This document shows positions 22,641 through 35,535 of a stretch of 64,000 bases of DNA, piece by piece (within the stretch, counting starts at the first letter, position 1; each line of letters starts with the position of its first letter). The DNA is from Lithospermum erythrorhizon. Taxonomy: Eukaryota; Streptophyta; Magnoliopsida; Boraginales; Boraginaceae. The position numbers and the translations under genes were made by a program. Where the stretch lies: the NCBI GenBank assembly GCA_019722365.1, contig JADFUC010002248.1:124001-188000 (forward strand), given 5' to 3'. Below the pieces are notes generated by a model. It was not told the origin of the DNA, did no database searches, and saw only the letters and a list, made by a program, of their open reading frames with translations.

Positions 22641-24860
22641 TTTTTATGACATTCATACATAATTTGAATAATTTAATATTTTTAACCGTAGTAATCGAGA
22701 AAAGTTATATTCAAAAGTAAAACGGTCATTTTTACTCTTAAAAATACTATTTTAAATATGTATATAGTGTTCACTTATTCAATTAGCACATGAATTTTAT
22801 GTATTACTAGTTATATGTGTACGCCTTAAATTGTAGTAAATTATTTTATTATTTTTATAATAAAATAATAATGAAAAAATAAATAAATTAAAAAAAAAAA
22901 CTAAAAGAAATAAGATGAAAAAAGTTAATAAACAAGAAAATAAAGATAGAGGACTGTGGAAACAACTTTTTATTTTCTGGTGATACTCATGAGTATTACG
23001 TAGCATAATATTTATGGGGTAGTAGCTACGGGTTAATTTATCTTGTTGTATCTGCTACACCACGTAAGAAGCTTAATATGAAAATTAAAATAAAAAAATT
23101 TATCAGAGGATAAAATAAAATACATTAATTTAGCTTTACTTATAACCTTCAATCCACCCCTTATACATTATATAATATAGATTAGTGGATATCTTCTTTT
23201 TTGATAATATATTATTTCACCATAACCTCCAAAAACTACTTGAATTTAATAAACTAAACTTGGAATTTTTGTGACCGATACAAAGATTGAATGGTAAGAA
23301 ACTAAGAATTGTATATGTTGACCATCTGTATTCCAAGTTTGATTTAAAATCTAAGTGAGTATATAGAGATCAAGTTACAGTGAAATAATATAAATATGTC
23401 AAAATGTTCATACTAAGAATACATAATAAAATTGATGTTATTGAAATTGGGCAACTGAGTGTGCCATCACGAAGACAGTACTTAATACCATGACTGACGA
23501 TATTCGATATACTTTCTCTGCCTCAATTTAAAAAAATTATTTCAAAGTTAAATTGTTTCATTATAAGAATTGTTTTATTTACGAGTGTAACTTTTTGCAT
23601 TGAAATTTATTTTATCTTCTATATTCTTTTTCTCTTCTATCGACGATAACTTTTTTTATCCTTAAAAATTATACAACTCAACTTAAATTGTCTTAATAAA
23701 ATATTTTTATTTTAAATAATTAAATAAATCGGCATCTTTAAGGATTATTGTCTTTTAGCCTTTCTGATTTCAACTTTTCCTTTCTTGGTTTTAGCAGCAT
23801 TAGCATGTTCCATCCGACCCACTAGCGCTATAATATGGGTGTATGTAGGCATGTTGGAGTTGTTTCGAACCGACAATAGGCTGAAATTCGTTCTGTTAGA
23901 CGTTGCTCCAATTGGGTGAGTCCATCCCCCTGCTTTTGAATATGTATTATTTGTATTACTCAATTTTTAATGAATTTTTCTTAGTTCAGAAACCATTTAT
24001 TTAAAATGACCAGAATTTTACTGGCAACAGAATATTCAATATTTCAGAAACTACAAAAACTTTGATTGCATGTGATTTCTTTTGAAGTACTTACTTCTCT
24101 CTTCGCTTGTACATGTAACTAGCGATTTGTTTGAGTCACTATCTGCTCATCTCATTATTAATAGTCTTTGTATATGATATCAGGGCTCTTGGTGCCTGAT
24201 TCACTTTTGGTCACTTTTGTGCCTCCTAATATTATGGGACCTATGTATGGCACTGGGGATTACAGTCATGCTCTCATGTGAGACTATTGGCACATCCAAA
24301 TAACCATCAACTTCTTCTGCCTAATCCTGGCCACTAAGTGAGTCTTCATAGTATCCAGATCCTTGGTTTGGCATAAAGGATAGTGAATACATAACACTGT
24401 AGCAAGTGTTATAACAATCCCCAAAAGCATAAACCACGTGCAGCGTATCTAACTCTTTCAACTGAATAAATTAACAGAAACACAATACGGAACAGTATCG
24501 TGGGTAGATAATTCAGGCATCCAACTTCATTTCAACACTTCTAACGTCATCCACTATCAACTTTTCCTTCAACGCATTTGATTTGTTTTCATAGGTAAGA
24601 CAAAGCCTATCATTTTGTACGTTTTGGAATTAATATGAAAATGCAACAGCATGGACAGACGATCACTTACACTTCGGAAATTACACAACGAACAGGTATA
24701 CATGGATACAAATTTCTGCTAGCATATATGAAGTATTACGAGGGATATAACAGGAAGTAGATTTTAAGTAGATGTATAAGTCTTGTTTCTCATTTCGTTA
24801 CATAGTATAAGTGGTGGGGAAATAAATGTATTAAATAATATTGGTTGATTCCGGTCGAAT
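22641..24860. other. Intergenic, no gene recognised
   Basis: AT-rich. A possible degenerate MITE lies near 23,505-23,735 (starts TACTTTCTCTGCCTC). The minus-strand frame 23,745-23,963 has no recognisable domain. Confidence 0.4.
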
Positions 24861-24876
24861 GCAATGTTATTAAATA

Positions 24877-25990
24877 ATATTTTGATAAATTGCAGAGTGG
24901 AAAGTTGGAGTACGCAACAAGAGTACATCGAACGCGATGTGGCGCGTATGACTTTATATCGGAGAGGACACATTTGTGTTAAAATAAGGGTCATTGAGAT
25001 TAAATCAAATTTGAACAATCACGTTGTCGACATTTTCCAAGGCGCGCTTGATCGATTATTTCATGTTGTAGCGTAAAGCCTGGAAGCTTTCGATATTGTA
25101 TCGTGAGTCGAAGAAGGTGCATCTTTTAGATAACACTCCAAATTCATGTGTGTGTATGTTGAGAAAGTCTCATGGTTTGCCTTGTGTACATGAAATGTTT
25201 AAATATTCAAATTCTGGAATTCCTATTTCAATCATTCACAACTACTGGAGAACTCTAGACATGGAGACCAAAGTTAAAGAGGAATCATTTGATGAAGAAA
25301 GTTTGGTCCATGATGAAATTGATGAGTTATTCGACCATGTTAAAGACGGAAGGTTTGGAAGCCGCAGAGATTTGTGGAGTGAAGCAAAAGAGGTGGTATT
25401 TCCATATGATGTTGAGTTGAACGAGCCACCAATAAAACGACGTAGGGGTCGTCCGAAGAAGGATTCTACTACAAGAGATCCTTCGTCATGGGAGTATGTA
25501 GATAAAAAGTATCAAGTAGGACGGGGTCGAGGTCAAGGTCGCCCACCTAAAGTACCAGGTCGTGGACCACAAAATAATATTCCTGAACAAGGTAAAAATA
25601 CTTTTGATTCACACCAAGGACAAGGGAACGAGTCAATGGAAACACAAGTGCCATCAGGTAAGGCATTCCCATATTTCAATCAAATAAGGTGATTTATCGG
25701 ACCATTTATCGTTGATTGGCATAGTGTAAAAGACGATGGAAATTGCGAATACGTATCAATACCAGAGATATATTGACTCAGAAGCATGGCTACACGCACG
25801 GTCAGATTTGTGTGAAGTGAAATTAGAGTCGACCACTTGAATTGTATGTATTAAAGTACGTGTTTTGGACATTCCGTATAATGTTCAACATTTACTTGAA
25901 AGTGTACAATATTTTAAAGTGGAAGACAGCGCCACTGAGAATGGATTTGTTGGAGGTGCGATTGGTCCCAAGTATTTACACGCTACCAAC
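24877..25990 (+). mobile_element. Mutator-like (MULE/FAR1-related) transposase C-terminus with SWIM zinc finger and OTU-like tail, relic
   Basis: Two plus-strand frames, broken near 25,076, encode the C-terminal part of a FAR1/MULE-type transposase. The SWIM zinc finger is visible as CVCMLRKSHGLPCVHEM (25,156-25,206; pattern CxC...CxH). The typical IPISIIHNYWRTL segment follows. Then comes an acidic stretch, an AT-hook-like KRRRGRPKK, and PSSWEYVDKKYQVGRGRGQG. After a stop near 25,692 further residues (KDDGNCEY, then SEAWLHARSDLCEVK) resemble the catalytic-Cys region (DGNC) of OTU-type domains that some plant MULE proteins carry. The catalytic DDE part is absent and several stops interrupt the tail, so it is inactive. 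Confidence 0.75.
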
Positions 25991-26094
25991 GCCTCTTTTG
26001 TGATATTTTCTTCTTGATTACTCTTTTCACTTTCTTCCATTATTACGACCATCGGCACTGCCTGGGCTCGCTGTGTAGATGCGTAAATTGCCAC

Positions 26095-28182
26095 GATACT
26101 TATACGATACTAGTCACTATATACGGCACGCTTTTTTTATTTATCGACACATATTTTTGAAGCAAATATATTTTTTTATTTAGATATGAGGTCATTTTAT
26201 ATTTGCTCGAAACGTATGAAGATGCGCCTACGGATGCCTTAAATCGATACATCGATCAGTGGTCTATTTCCGCGTGACACTAATGTAGCTCATTTCGCCA
26301 ATGCATTATCATCGACTCGCCCATTACCAAAGTTCACCCTCACATGCCATCACAAAATGTTACTTTGGATTTAATGCACAATATTCTCAGTATAACGTGT
26401 AATTTAGTTTTAAAGCCATCACATACAAGTTCTTTAGTTTTTAAAGCTAATGTCATGTCAATTCTCCTTGGCGAAAAGCTACGTGATAAGTTTCTGTAAT
26501 AATTTGAATATTTTTTTTTTAAATATGAATATGTACTTTTCAATAATGATTTTATCTAATCATTAATAATTTAATTAGTGTATGTATTTAAATAGAAAAT
26601 ATATTTTTTTATTATAAATAGATTCATACTAATATTTATATAAAAAGTAGTAAGGATATAATAAATAAATCAAATTTTGAGACCCGTGATTTAGCAATTT
26701 TGAGACCGACAGCGAAGTGTTTACGTAAAGAATCAACTAATCATCACACGTACAGGCTTATTGTTATTGGTTCGGGTAATGGATATCGTCTAAAGTTGGA
26801 CCGAAACGCATTCGCCTCGGTCCGGATTGGTTGCGTGGCAAAAAGAATTGATCGGACCGACCGTAGGCTTAACGGATGGATACTGGTCTCTTTGTCCGGT
26901 TTCGTGTGGGTCTCATGCTATTAAATTTTTGGGTATTTCGTCCGATTTTGGATATTTTTTGTCTTGATTGGGTATTTTGAACCCACTCAGGTATTTCATC
27001 CGGAATAAGTATATTTGTCATATATCGAAACTTTCTGGTATTTAATGCATTATTAGTTCAGTTCCATTTCCAGATCTGACCAAAATTATTCCCAAACCTA
27101 AGCGATAACCTTACCGGCGAGTATCGATCCGATTTTTAGGACTGGCTCCCCGATGGTTTCCGCTTTCTCCAAATTCAATAAATAAGATAAAAGGAAATTT
27201 ATAGTTCCATCACTTTCATGTCACACGATTATACTACAAGTGTGTATAACATATGTTTACATGGCATTCATTGATTTGTCACTTATGATGTATATAATTA
27301 TTTGTTGAGAAAATAATACTAGCTCCATACACAATACCGATCATCATTAGATATTACAAAAAAAATAAATGTACATCATTAAAATGTTGAGAGTTATTTT
27401 AATTTATTATCACCAAAGATCACTAACTCACTATCCTTGCTCATGAGAAGTTTCTCCGGACATGTTTATTAATGAAAACTCATCATTTTCTTGTTATATA
27501 TACTGCATGCAATGCAACATCAAGCAGATGACATTCCCCTTAAATCCAATACTAGTAAATATGTGTTTGATTATTATTTGAGAAAATAAATGTTGGAATT
27601 TAAAGAATTTGATACATTTGTTAGGTGTAAGCAAGTGCAATAATACTCCTCAATCACTACACCACTTGGGCAAATTAAGAAGATGATGAAGTGATGAAAG
27701 TGAAACTAATGATCATATTAGGCTCATTATATATATAGCCTTCTGAGGATTAGATGTAGTGGTAACTAAAAGCAAATAAATAGGCTTTCTCAAATAGCCG
27801 TTTGATGAAACAATCATATCGAGACTAACTCAAGCAAATCAAATCAGCTCCTATTAGTAAGGAAATTAAACAAACTTACACTTGCATTTGTTCAACGCCT
27901 ACATATCGCGACATGTATTTCAATTGACAATTAAGGGACTAGAATATAGCTTTACTTTTAACCATTTTAATACAAAGATGGGATTCCTTATGAGAATCCT
28001 TAACCCACCGCATGAAGAGGCGAGCGATAATATTTAAAGACTTCTAGCTTACTGGGACTTACGCCTCGGCATACTCTCAACGCCTACTTGAAGTTGCATG
28101 GATGGGAAGCCAACGTTCTATTCAATTTTCAGAATAATAATTAAGCTGATTTTTTTCTCGATTTTTTTTGTTTTTTTTTTTT
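26095..28182. other. Intergenic, no gene recognised
   Basis: AT-rich apart from 26,700-26,930, which is richer in CG and has an open frame without any known domain. It is probably old transposon sequence. Confidence 0.45.
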
Positions 28183-28266
28183 GTGGGTGAGATTAAAATG
28201 GTGATGCATGGTGTCTTGCTTTTTTTTGTGGGTGAGATTAAAATGGTGATGCATGGTGTCTTGGAT
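28183..28266 (+). repeat. Exact 45-bp tandem duplication
   Basis: The block starting GTGGGTGAGATTAAAATGGT is repeated without change at a spacing of 45 bases (28,183 and 28,228). Perfect identity suggests a recent event. Confidence 0.85.
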
Positions 28267-28759
28267 CGATATCGTGCAGAGTAATATAAATACCAAATGT
28301 AAAATTTTATCTTGAAAAGTAAAAATGATAAATATTTTGAATTGGAGTTAATAGAAAATAATATTAGGAAGATAATTGATTAAGGAAAGGAAGTGTGCTT
28401 GAAAAATTGAAATAATAGATATTAAATAGAAGTTGCAGAATGCGAAGACAGATAAAAGCCAGTAATGTATTTATCCCGAAATAAGTTATAAAAGACATGA
28501 GAGGAGACAGATGAATCAAAATAAAATATAGTCCGTAGAGTAACTCAAACATTCATCACTGAGTGCAGGCAAAAGAATAGGAGCCATTCTCATTAACAAT
28601 TTAAGCAGAGCCATAATTAACAAAATTAAATGTACACCTGACATAATGGAAGCCTAGCAGAGTATCTATTTAGCAATATAAGCATGGGGTCGAATGGGGA
28701 CCAAACTACAACATACGCACTCAAGTCGGCACAAACTTCGGAGGAACAACGAATCTCGT

Positions 28760-31700
28760 TCAAACATGATTCTCCTGCAGGTGCCGTTTATGTTCTTGCT
28801 CCGAGAAACCATGCCTCCCCAATCGACTTCTATCTTCTGAATGGTCGTGGTTGTGGTTGTGAGGATGTGATCCGTAGTCTTGCCTCTGCCTTTTCTCCGC
28901 GGATATTTCAGGAGAGCTCCCGGCTCTTCTCTTACGATTGTTGGGTTTCGAGGAAGGATGTTGACTATGTACACCATCAACTGGATCTACTTCACCTTCC
29001 TCTACGATGCCAGAATCTCCTCCATGCGACTCTTGGTCCTTCGTTCCTTGAAAGTGACCATCATCGTGCTGCTTGTTTACTGTCTTGGGCAAAGGATGCC
29101 TTCTTTCATGTTTGGATTTTTCACTTTCAGAAACCAATTCAATCCCATCTTCCAGTTCTCTTTCTATAAGATCGTCTTCATCCATATAATCCATCTTCCG
29201 AGTGGTATTTCACCCAACTTCTCCGCCGCTTCTATTGTGCCTGAGCTTTTCCTTGTCGAGCTTTTTTATGGCATCCTGAGGTGATTGAACAACTAAACCA
29301 TCTTTGTAGACCAAAGATTGACTATGGTATTTGTTCTTCAACTCCCCTGCTTCCCGCTCTTCACTTCTCCTAGCCGGCCTTTCTTGGTCTTCTTCACTTT
29401 GGGGATCTGCATTGAATCTCAACTTGTTCTGGTTTTCCCCCATGTTATCTGAGTCACCTGGCATCCCTCGTCCGTGATGCTGATCATTCATTCCAACATC
29501 TCCATTTCTATCTGAATTACCAATAAATTCAGCACTTCTATACTCGTTTTCAGGACTTCGAATTTGCGGTGGTATTACATGAATTTCTCCAGCGGACGCT
29601 GAAGACCTCACTGACCCAGCTTTTGATCCCCCGCCTTCGGAATTACTACTTACAGCAGCATGCTCGTCATCGACACCAGAAGCTTTCTTTGGTGGCCGTT
29701 GAGCAACACCGGCACTTCCTGCTGCTTCACTAGCCTGAGCAGCCGGGGCTCTATTTTGCTCATACAATTCCAACATTTGATTACTTACCTCTGCAAAAAA
29801 TAAAGAACGGTGAATCCGTGAATTAATAGGAAATTCTTATCTACACACCAATTACATCATTGTTCTTCGACAACATTTCTCCTGTAGCCAACAATAGTAA
29901 TAGAGGGTGTTCTGAGCTTTTTCAAAGCTTGAGTTAGAAAAAAATGGTTGGAGCACAAAGTTTTCTTGATATAGTAGATTATAAGCTCACCTAAATATGA
30001 TCATATTCTAGTTGAATCAGCAAATAAACTTCTTCGTTACTTTTTATTCACGTCTTCTTTAAAGGATAGGAAAGGTTTAGAATATTTAATTAACAGTGAT
30101 ATCAACCTACAGCAGAAACACAGTAATACACATTACACTAATGTATTCTGTCTACATTCTATTCGAAGGGAGGTAAGACACCAACCCTCCAGTTGGCGAG
30201 GGGTAACATCAAACTCCTGCCACCAAACCTTTTCACCATCAGATGGGAGCTTTACTTTGAGAAACTTGGCAGATAAGAATATTGCACCTGCTGCAATGTG
30301 ATGAGGCTTAAACTGCAAGCACAGTGAAGTCCGCAGCCTGCATGCCGCTCTCCCAGGTCAAAAAGAGAAGGGAAATGACCATGGTGGCCATCGTAGAAAC
30401 TAACAAAGCATGAATCATACCCATCATTTACAAAATTCCATGCAACTTGAGCTAGTGTACTCTGAGCAACCTCGAATTTCTTTATCGCGTCAACCAGTGG
30501 TTTATACGGATGATGCACGTTAAGATCGAAACCAAGAGTTGCAAGAACAAGCCTCTCTGAAACTAAAATAAGTTCCTTCTGTTGTTCATACACCTCCTGC
30601 ATAATAATTGATAAAAAAAAGAGAGTCAAAGAGATGGGTGGCAAGATTAAATATATAAGAACACGGTAAATAACAAAATACTGCATGTTCAGGAATCCCA
30701 TACGTCATAAATCAAACTGACATATTCATATTGTACTAGGCCTGACAGCCTCAAAAAATATTGTGCGCAGTTAGCTATTTAGCCATTTCCGGGGTTCAAA
30801 ACCCCAAGCTGCAGTTCACAGGACCATATGTTTCTGACCACATACCTTTTGCTTGATCCTTTGAATTGCTGCAGGATCCTTCTTATGCATAATTTCATAA
30901 GAAACAACTATAACATCTTTTAAAGGACGAGGAGTTTCCTCAACCTTCCCAGCAAGAAACATACAGACAGTGGCAATGTTCTGCGAGAAAAATGAACTTC
31001 ACAAAGTCAAATATAAGTCTCTACAAATATTTTCATAAAGCTGGCTACATAACAAGTATACAAGGTCACGTACCCTTCGATCATTCTTGGTATGAGAATG
31101 TCTAAGAAAGAAACGATGACAAAATATTATTGCAGTAGCAATGGTCACCTGAGGCCTGCATTACAAACATTTAATCATCAGATAATTTTTAAACGAAATT
31201 ATACAAGAACACATCAAGGGATTACAAACACTAGGTAGGTACATGTTATTGCAAACAGCTCTATATTTCCGTAACAGATGGATTGTATGGAATTGGGTGC
31301 TAAGCAGCCCTATCAGGAACATAATTTCAAAATATAGAAAAAACATGAGTCAAAGAACAAGAGGCAAGATGCAAAGATTTGACCACAACATCCAGCAACA
31401 ACCGATCCACTCCTCTATATAAATTGGGATTCTCTACCATAGGTTAATACTTAATAATAAACAATTTAGCGCTACAGCTGATACGGCCAGAACTTATCCT
31501 CCTTGAACAAAGTATGGCATCAACATATTATAGACATGATTTAGAAAATTGCATGAGGTAATAAACAGCTAAATTATTACGACGGCCAGAAAATGTAAAT
31601 TGTGGCTAAAAGGAATGGACTGAGAGAGACTATATGCAGAACTTACACTTTGAGTCGCATACCCAAATCTTGTAGGAATGTGCAATAAGACTTTCGCAAA

Positions 31701-31876
31701 TAAGTTTCTTTTTTCAGATCAATCCCATCTAGCCTAGATGGAGAATTTTCTTCAATTTCCCTCCTGGAGAAATACCAACTTCCACCACCTTCATCACACC
31801 TTTCCTGAGCAACCTTGTATGCACCGCCATCATTGACTCCATTATGAGAGGGACCGCCGGGTAACAAAGAATCCAT
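28760..31876 (-). CDS. CYCT1: T-type cyclin (CYCT1-like), reading frame interrupted by an in-frame TGA in the last exon
   Basis: T-type cyclins pair with CDK9-type kinases (CDKC in plants) in P-TEFb, which phosphorylates RNA polymerase II. Coding exons on the minus strand: 31,876-31,647; 31,155-31,074; 30,980-30,846; 30,596-30,421; 30,337-30,186; 29,790-28,760. All junctions are GT-AG and keep phase. Start MDSLLPGG follows a likely 5' UTR acceptor at about 31,897. Landmarks in order are [78 protein letters not shown] and [14 protein letters not shown]. These make up the cyclin box. In the last exon the frame stops at TGA 29,212-29,210 (451 aa). It then resumes in the same phase with [19 protein letters not shown] and a tail ending LQENHV, both conserved in the family. 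The 20 codons before the TGA look scrambled, which suggests small compensating indels or assembly error. Confidence 0.85.
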
Positions 31877-31896
31877 AGGTACCCTCTCTAAGGAGG

Positions 31897-33201
31897 ACAC
31901 GGCCAACAGATGAATACAGTATCAATCAACGGGCAATTTTGTGCATAACCATCTTGCAACACATCTTGAGCACAGGTTGTAAACAGCATAAAGCTCGATT
32001 TCAGAGACTAATTCATCATCTTCCAATTATCCCCAATTAAATATATATCTATTAAGATGAAGAACAAAGGGGTGAAAATCAACCTTCTCCACAAGATACC
32101 AATTGAGAACCAATCGTCATCATAACTAGCCTAAAACTCAAAATGCTGAAATCCTACTTTAGTTTTAAGTCAAATAAAATAAATAAAAATCTTTGTTCCC
32201 CATATAAATTAAAATGGTCAAACCCACAACCGGATAGTAATAGATACTGAGGTAATGAAAACAATGCTCTCTTTTTTAAAGTGTATTGACAATCTCTTCT
32301 TGTTGTTTTCCACTAAGGATTGGCAGACGTAACTAGTTCAAATTACGCTAGAGGTGAACTTCTCCGCAAGTAAAATTTATCTTCATAAAACTACAATTTC
32401 AGTAACTTAGATACTAAAATGAATTTGTTCCGCAATTAACAAGACCTCACAATTCTATAATCTACGATATGCAAGTGTTGGTAAAAAAAATCATTTATTA
32501 TCAGCACTAAGAATCCATTATCTACGATACAATTAATCAAAACGGTTCAAAAGTAAGTCAAGTAATTGATATGATTTACTCAATGTAGAAGCAAAAAATA
32601 TTAAATCTTGATACCAAAATCAACTGCTACTTACATGGTTGACAATTGAAAAACCAAACTAGACAGTAACCACAACAAACTTTATCAAAAGGGTACAACA
32701 TTAAGCCAATTAATTGATGATTCGCTTAATGTAGAAGCTCAAAGACTAAATCTTGTTACCAAAAACAACTTTTTTTTTGTAAAATTTGTTAATTTTAACT
32801 ATTGAAAATCAAACTAGATAATAGCTAAGCTAAAATTGATCAAAAGGGTACAAAATTAAGCCAATTAATTGATGGTTCATATAATATAGAATAAAAAAGA
32901 TTCAATCTTGATACCAAAATCAACTGCTACTTACAATTTTTCTGCAAAATCAAACTATACAATAGCTAGAATAAAATTAATCAAAAGGGTACACAATTAA
33001 GTCAACTAATTGATGATTTACATAATATAGAAGCAAAAAGATTCAATCTTGATAACAAAATCAACTTCTAGTTACAGGATTTCTGCAAAATTAAACTATA
33101 CAATAAAATTGATCAAAAGGGAACTAAATTAAGCCAACTAATTGATGATTCACATAATATAAAAGCAGAAATATTGATACCAAAATCAACTTTTACTTAC
33201 A
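31897..33201 (-). other. Probable 5' UTR intron of the cyclin gene
   Basis: The minus strand has an acceptor (CTCCTTAG) at about 31,897 just before the start codon. GTAAGT donor candidates lie further up, the outermost at 33,200. The region has no open frame of interest. Its upper half is the tandem array described separately. Confidence 0.45.
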
Positions 33202-33205
33202 TTAT
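32605..33205 (-). repeat. Tandem repeat (~125-150 bp units) carrying repeated donor-like sites
   Basis: About four and a half degenerate units. Each contains, on the + strand, GATACCAAAATCAAC...TACTTAC, then 'aaatcaaact', 'gatcaaaagggtac' and 'aattaagccaattaattgatga'. On the cyclin's coding strand the first block reads GTAAGTAG(C/A)AGTTGATTTT. It is present at 33,200, 33,074 (as GTAACT), 32,934 and 32,634; the unit near 32,760 has lost it. Confidence 0.75.
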
Positions 33206-33619
33206 ATTCTGGTTCTTGATTTATAGCATTGAACAGAGCAGGATTGGTTTTGTATAGAAGTAGGAGATGGTAAATTGGTAACAAAAATAAAAATATGTAG
33301 TGAAAATATTATGGTAAAAAATTGAATATCTAGCAAAAATTAATTGTTTATGTTTTTTTTTTGGGTCTTAATTTCATCTATGCACCTTCTTGCGGCCTTT
33401 CGAATAGCAATCTAAATTTACCAGCTTTCAAATGCTTGATGTATTTTTGGCAATTTGAATTTTGAAATCATGTAAATGTCTTTTCGAATACGAATATCTT
33501 ATTTCGTTCTGAGGAGATAGCAAACTACCAATTAATGAGAAGAATAGAGTGCGGTACATTTGTAGGGTCGGGAATGTCCATTTAAGATTTTTGTTCTAAG
33601 AATAATGAGTAGAAGAAGA

Positions 33620-34200
33620 CATGAGCACTAATAGCAATTGGGCTCATACATGTGGTCGAGTGATCAAGAATAGACAAGTGAATGTGAACTTCCTAGCTCG
33701 AAATACGTTAATCAGGTGAGAATGGTCAAAAGTTTATATATTGAGCAGTTTATCGGATATGTGAATGATGAGTACAATATTAAGATTAGTACAATGATGG
33801 CGTGGAGGGCCATTAAAGCTCGAACTACCTTATTTATGGAAAGCGAGGCCAGGAGTAATTCAAAGTATGCTTATGAGCTTCACAGACCATGCGATTCTAC
33901 TATTATAATCAAGATAGAGGAGCAAAAATTTATGAGGATTTATGTGTGTCTTTCACCTTTAAAGGTTGGTTTTAAAGGATTAGTTGTCGAAGAGAATTTG
34001 TGTCTCACATGGATGTTTTTTTGAAAGGGGCACAAGGCGATTCTTCTTTAACGGTTGCAGGTTGGATGCGGATAATTGCGTCCCCATCCCGATAGTGTGG
34101 TATTGTTGAGGTTGAAAACACATAATCATGGACCTGGTTTGTGAATTTGTTGCGTGAAGACCTGGAAATGGATGTTGCTATTGAAGAGTGGATAGTCATG
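33620..34200 (+). mobile_element. MuDR-type Mutator transposase N-terminal relic
   Basis: On the + strand VIKNRQVNVNFLARNTLI, then after a shift YNIKISTMMAWRAIKA, YAYELHRPCDSTIIIK and RIYVCLSPLKVGFKGLV. These are the N-terminal and pre-catalytic segments of plant MuDR transposases (family pattern: NxxWLA, V...YRAR, ANPGSTVxxK, F.R.Y.CL.....GF...CRP). They are followed by LKGHKA-like (from the DGxFLKGPYGG motif) and LLREDLEMDVA pieces in other frames. Stops and frame changes throughout show it is dead. Confidence 0.7.
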
Positions 34201-34210
34201 ATTGTGAAGT

Positions 34211-34358
34211 TAGAGGACATATTAACGTATACTCTAATATTTTTTATTAACAATAAATATTTTCCGGCCAAATGTCTCACTTTTCGAGAACCTGGCTTTA
34301 ATCAGTCAATTCTTTTTTTATGTACATTATGAAAAATTAAAAAGATAATATTATGAAA
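34211..34358 (+). repeat. Dispersed repeat, copy 2 (pair at 864-1012)
   Basis: It matches 864-1012 in the same orientation with a modest number of differences. It abuts the MuDR relic, so the repeat may be part of that element or a separate insertion. Confidence 0.6.
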
Positions 34359-35535
34359 ATTTTTTAAAACAAATTCAATGATATCGGTTTATATTTTCAG
34401 TTATGCAAATTTGCTTCGTATAACACACATTTCTACTACGCTAATAAAACCTCGAGTATTCGAACAAGCTCCCTTAATGTAATCTTCCTCCAAAGTGAAA
34501 CCCCAATTTCAAATCTCCTCATCAATCCACGTCAAACTCAATCTCGACCGTCCATCCACAACAATCCTCATCCTTCTAATCCCACCAATCAAACTTCCCC
34601 TCCAATCCCCTATATAAACAAACCTCCCTTAAAAAACAAACACCAAGCCTCAAAATATGGCGGATGATATTCTAAAGAAACAAGTATGATAACCCGAAAC
34701 AAGTATGGCGGATGATAACCAAAAATATTGGGTTTCATATTAATTTACAAAATGAAAAACTTTCTCTTAGTTATGAAAATCAAGGTTCAAAGTTTCTTTT
34801 TCGGACATAGTTTTGGAATTATAAAAATAAGAAACGTTTCGAAAATATTATAGAAACATTTAAGAAACAATGTAAAATCTTGAAAAATTAAGATAAGTTA
34901 TATACACTAAAAGTTATATTTATAAACATAAATATTACATAACAAATATAAATATTCAACCTCATTAACTAGAATTACAAATAAAAGAAAGTATTTTAAA
35001 ATTAATATTATGTAATTTAAAATGTTTGAAATAAACTTTAATGAAATTTTGGACTTTGACATAAAATATTTTCATAATTAATACTATTTGAAAATATATA
35101 TAAAAGATTAATTGAGCGGAATTAATGTCTGGTGTAATTATCTACGTTGGGAAATTTCAGAGTCATAATATATTGAGAATTCTATCTAGTAGAAGAGATA
35201 ATCTCAAAACAACAAATTCTATCTCAATTTGATATTGCATGCAAAGTAATAAATCCTAATCTTCTCAACAAGTATAATCTCTGAGAACTCTACTATGTTA
35301 TCTCAAAATAATAATGCTGTATTGTCTAACAAAAAATCATAATCTGAACAATAACATAAATATTTAACGTTTCGTTGGAAACAAACTAATTTTGAAATTA
35401 TATTAACGTTTCGTTTCTATAAATTCAAAAATAGAAACTTTCAAATGTTTCTTAGGAAACGTTTGGAAAATTTGATCAATGATAAAAACCACTCAAATAT
35501 TTTAACCTTTGAAAAGTTAATTGTAGATAATGTTA
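34359..35535. other. Intergenic, no gene recognised
   Basis: AT-rich, with no feature that I can support. Confidence 0.5.

Noticed and set aside
26700..26924. Arg-rich + open frame that could be a small protein
   Set aside because: It sits in a CG-richer decayed patch with no homologue that I recognise; likely old transposon.
29210..29212. The in-frame TGA as a recoding signal in cyclin T
   Set aside because: Land plants lack the selenocysteine machinery and the surrounding codons are also abnormal, so mutation or error is simpler.
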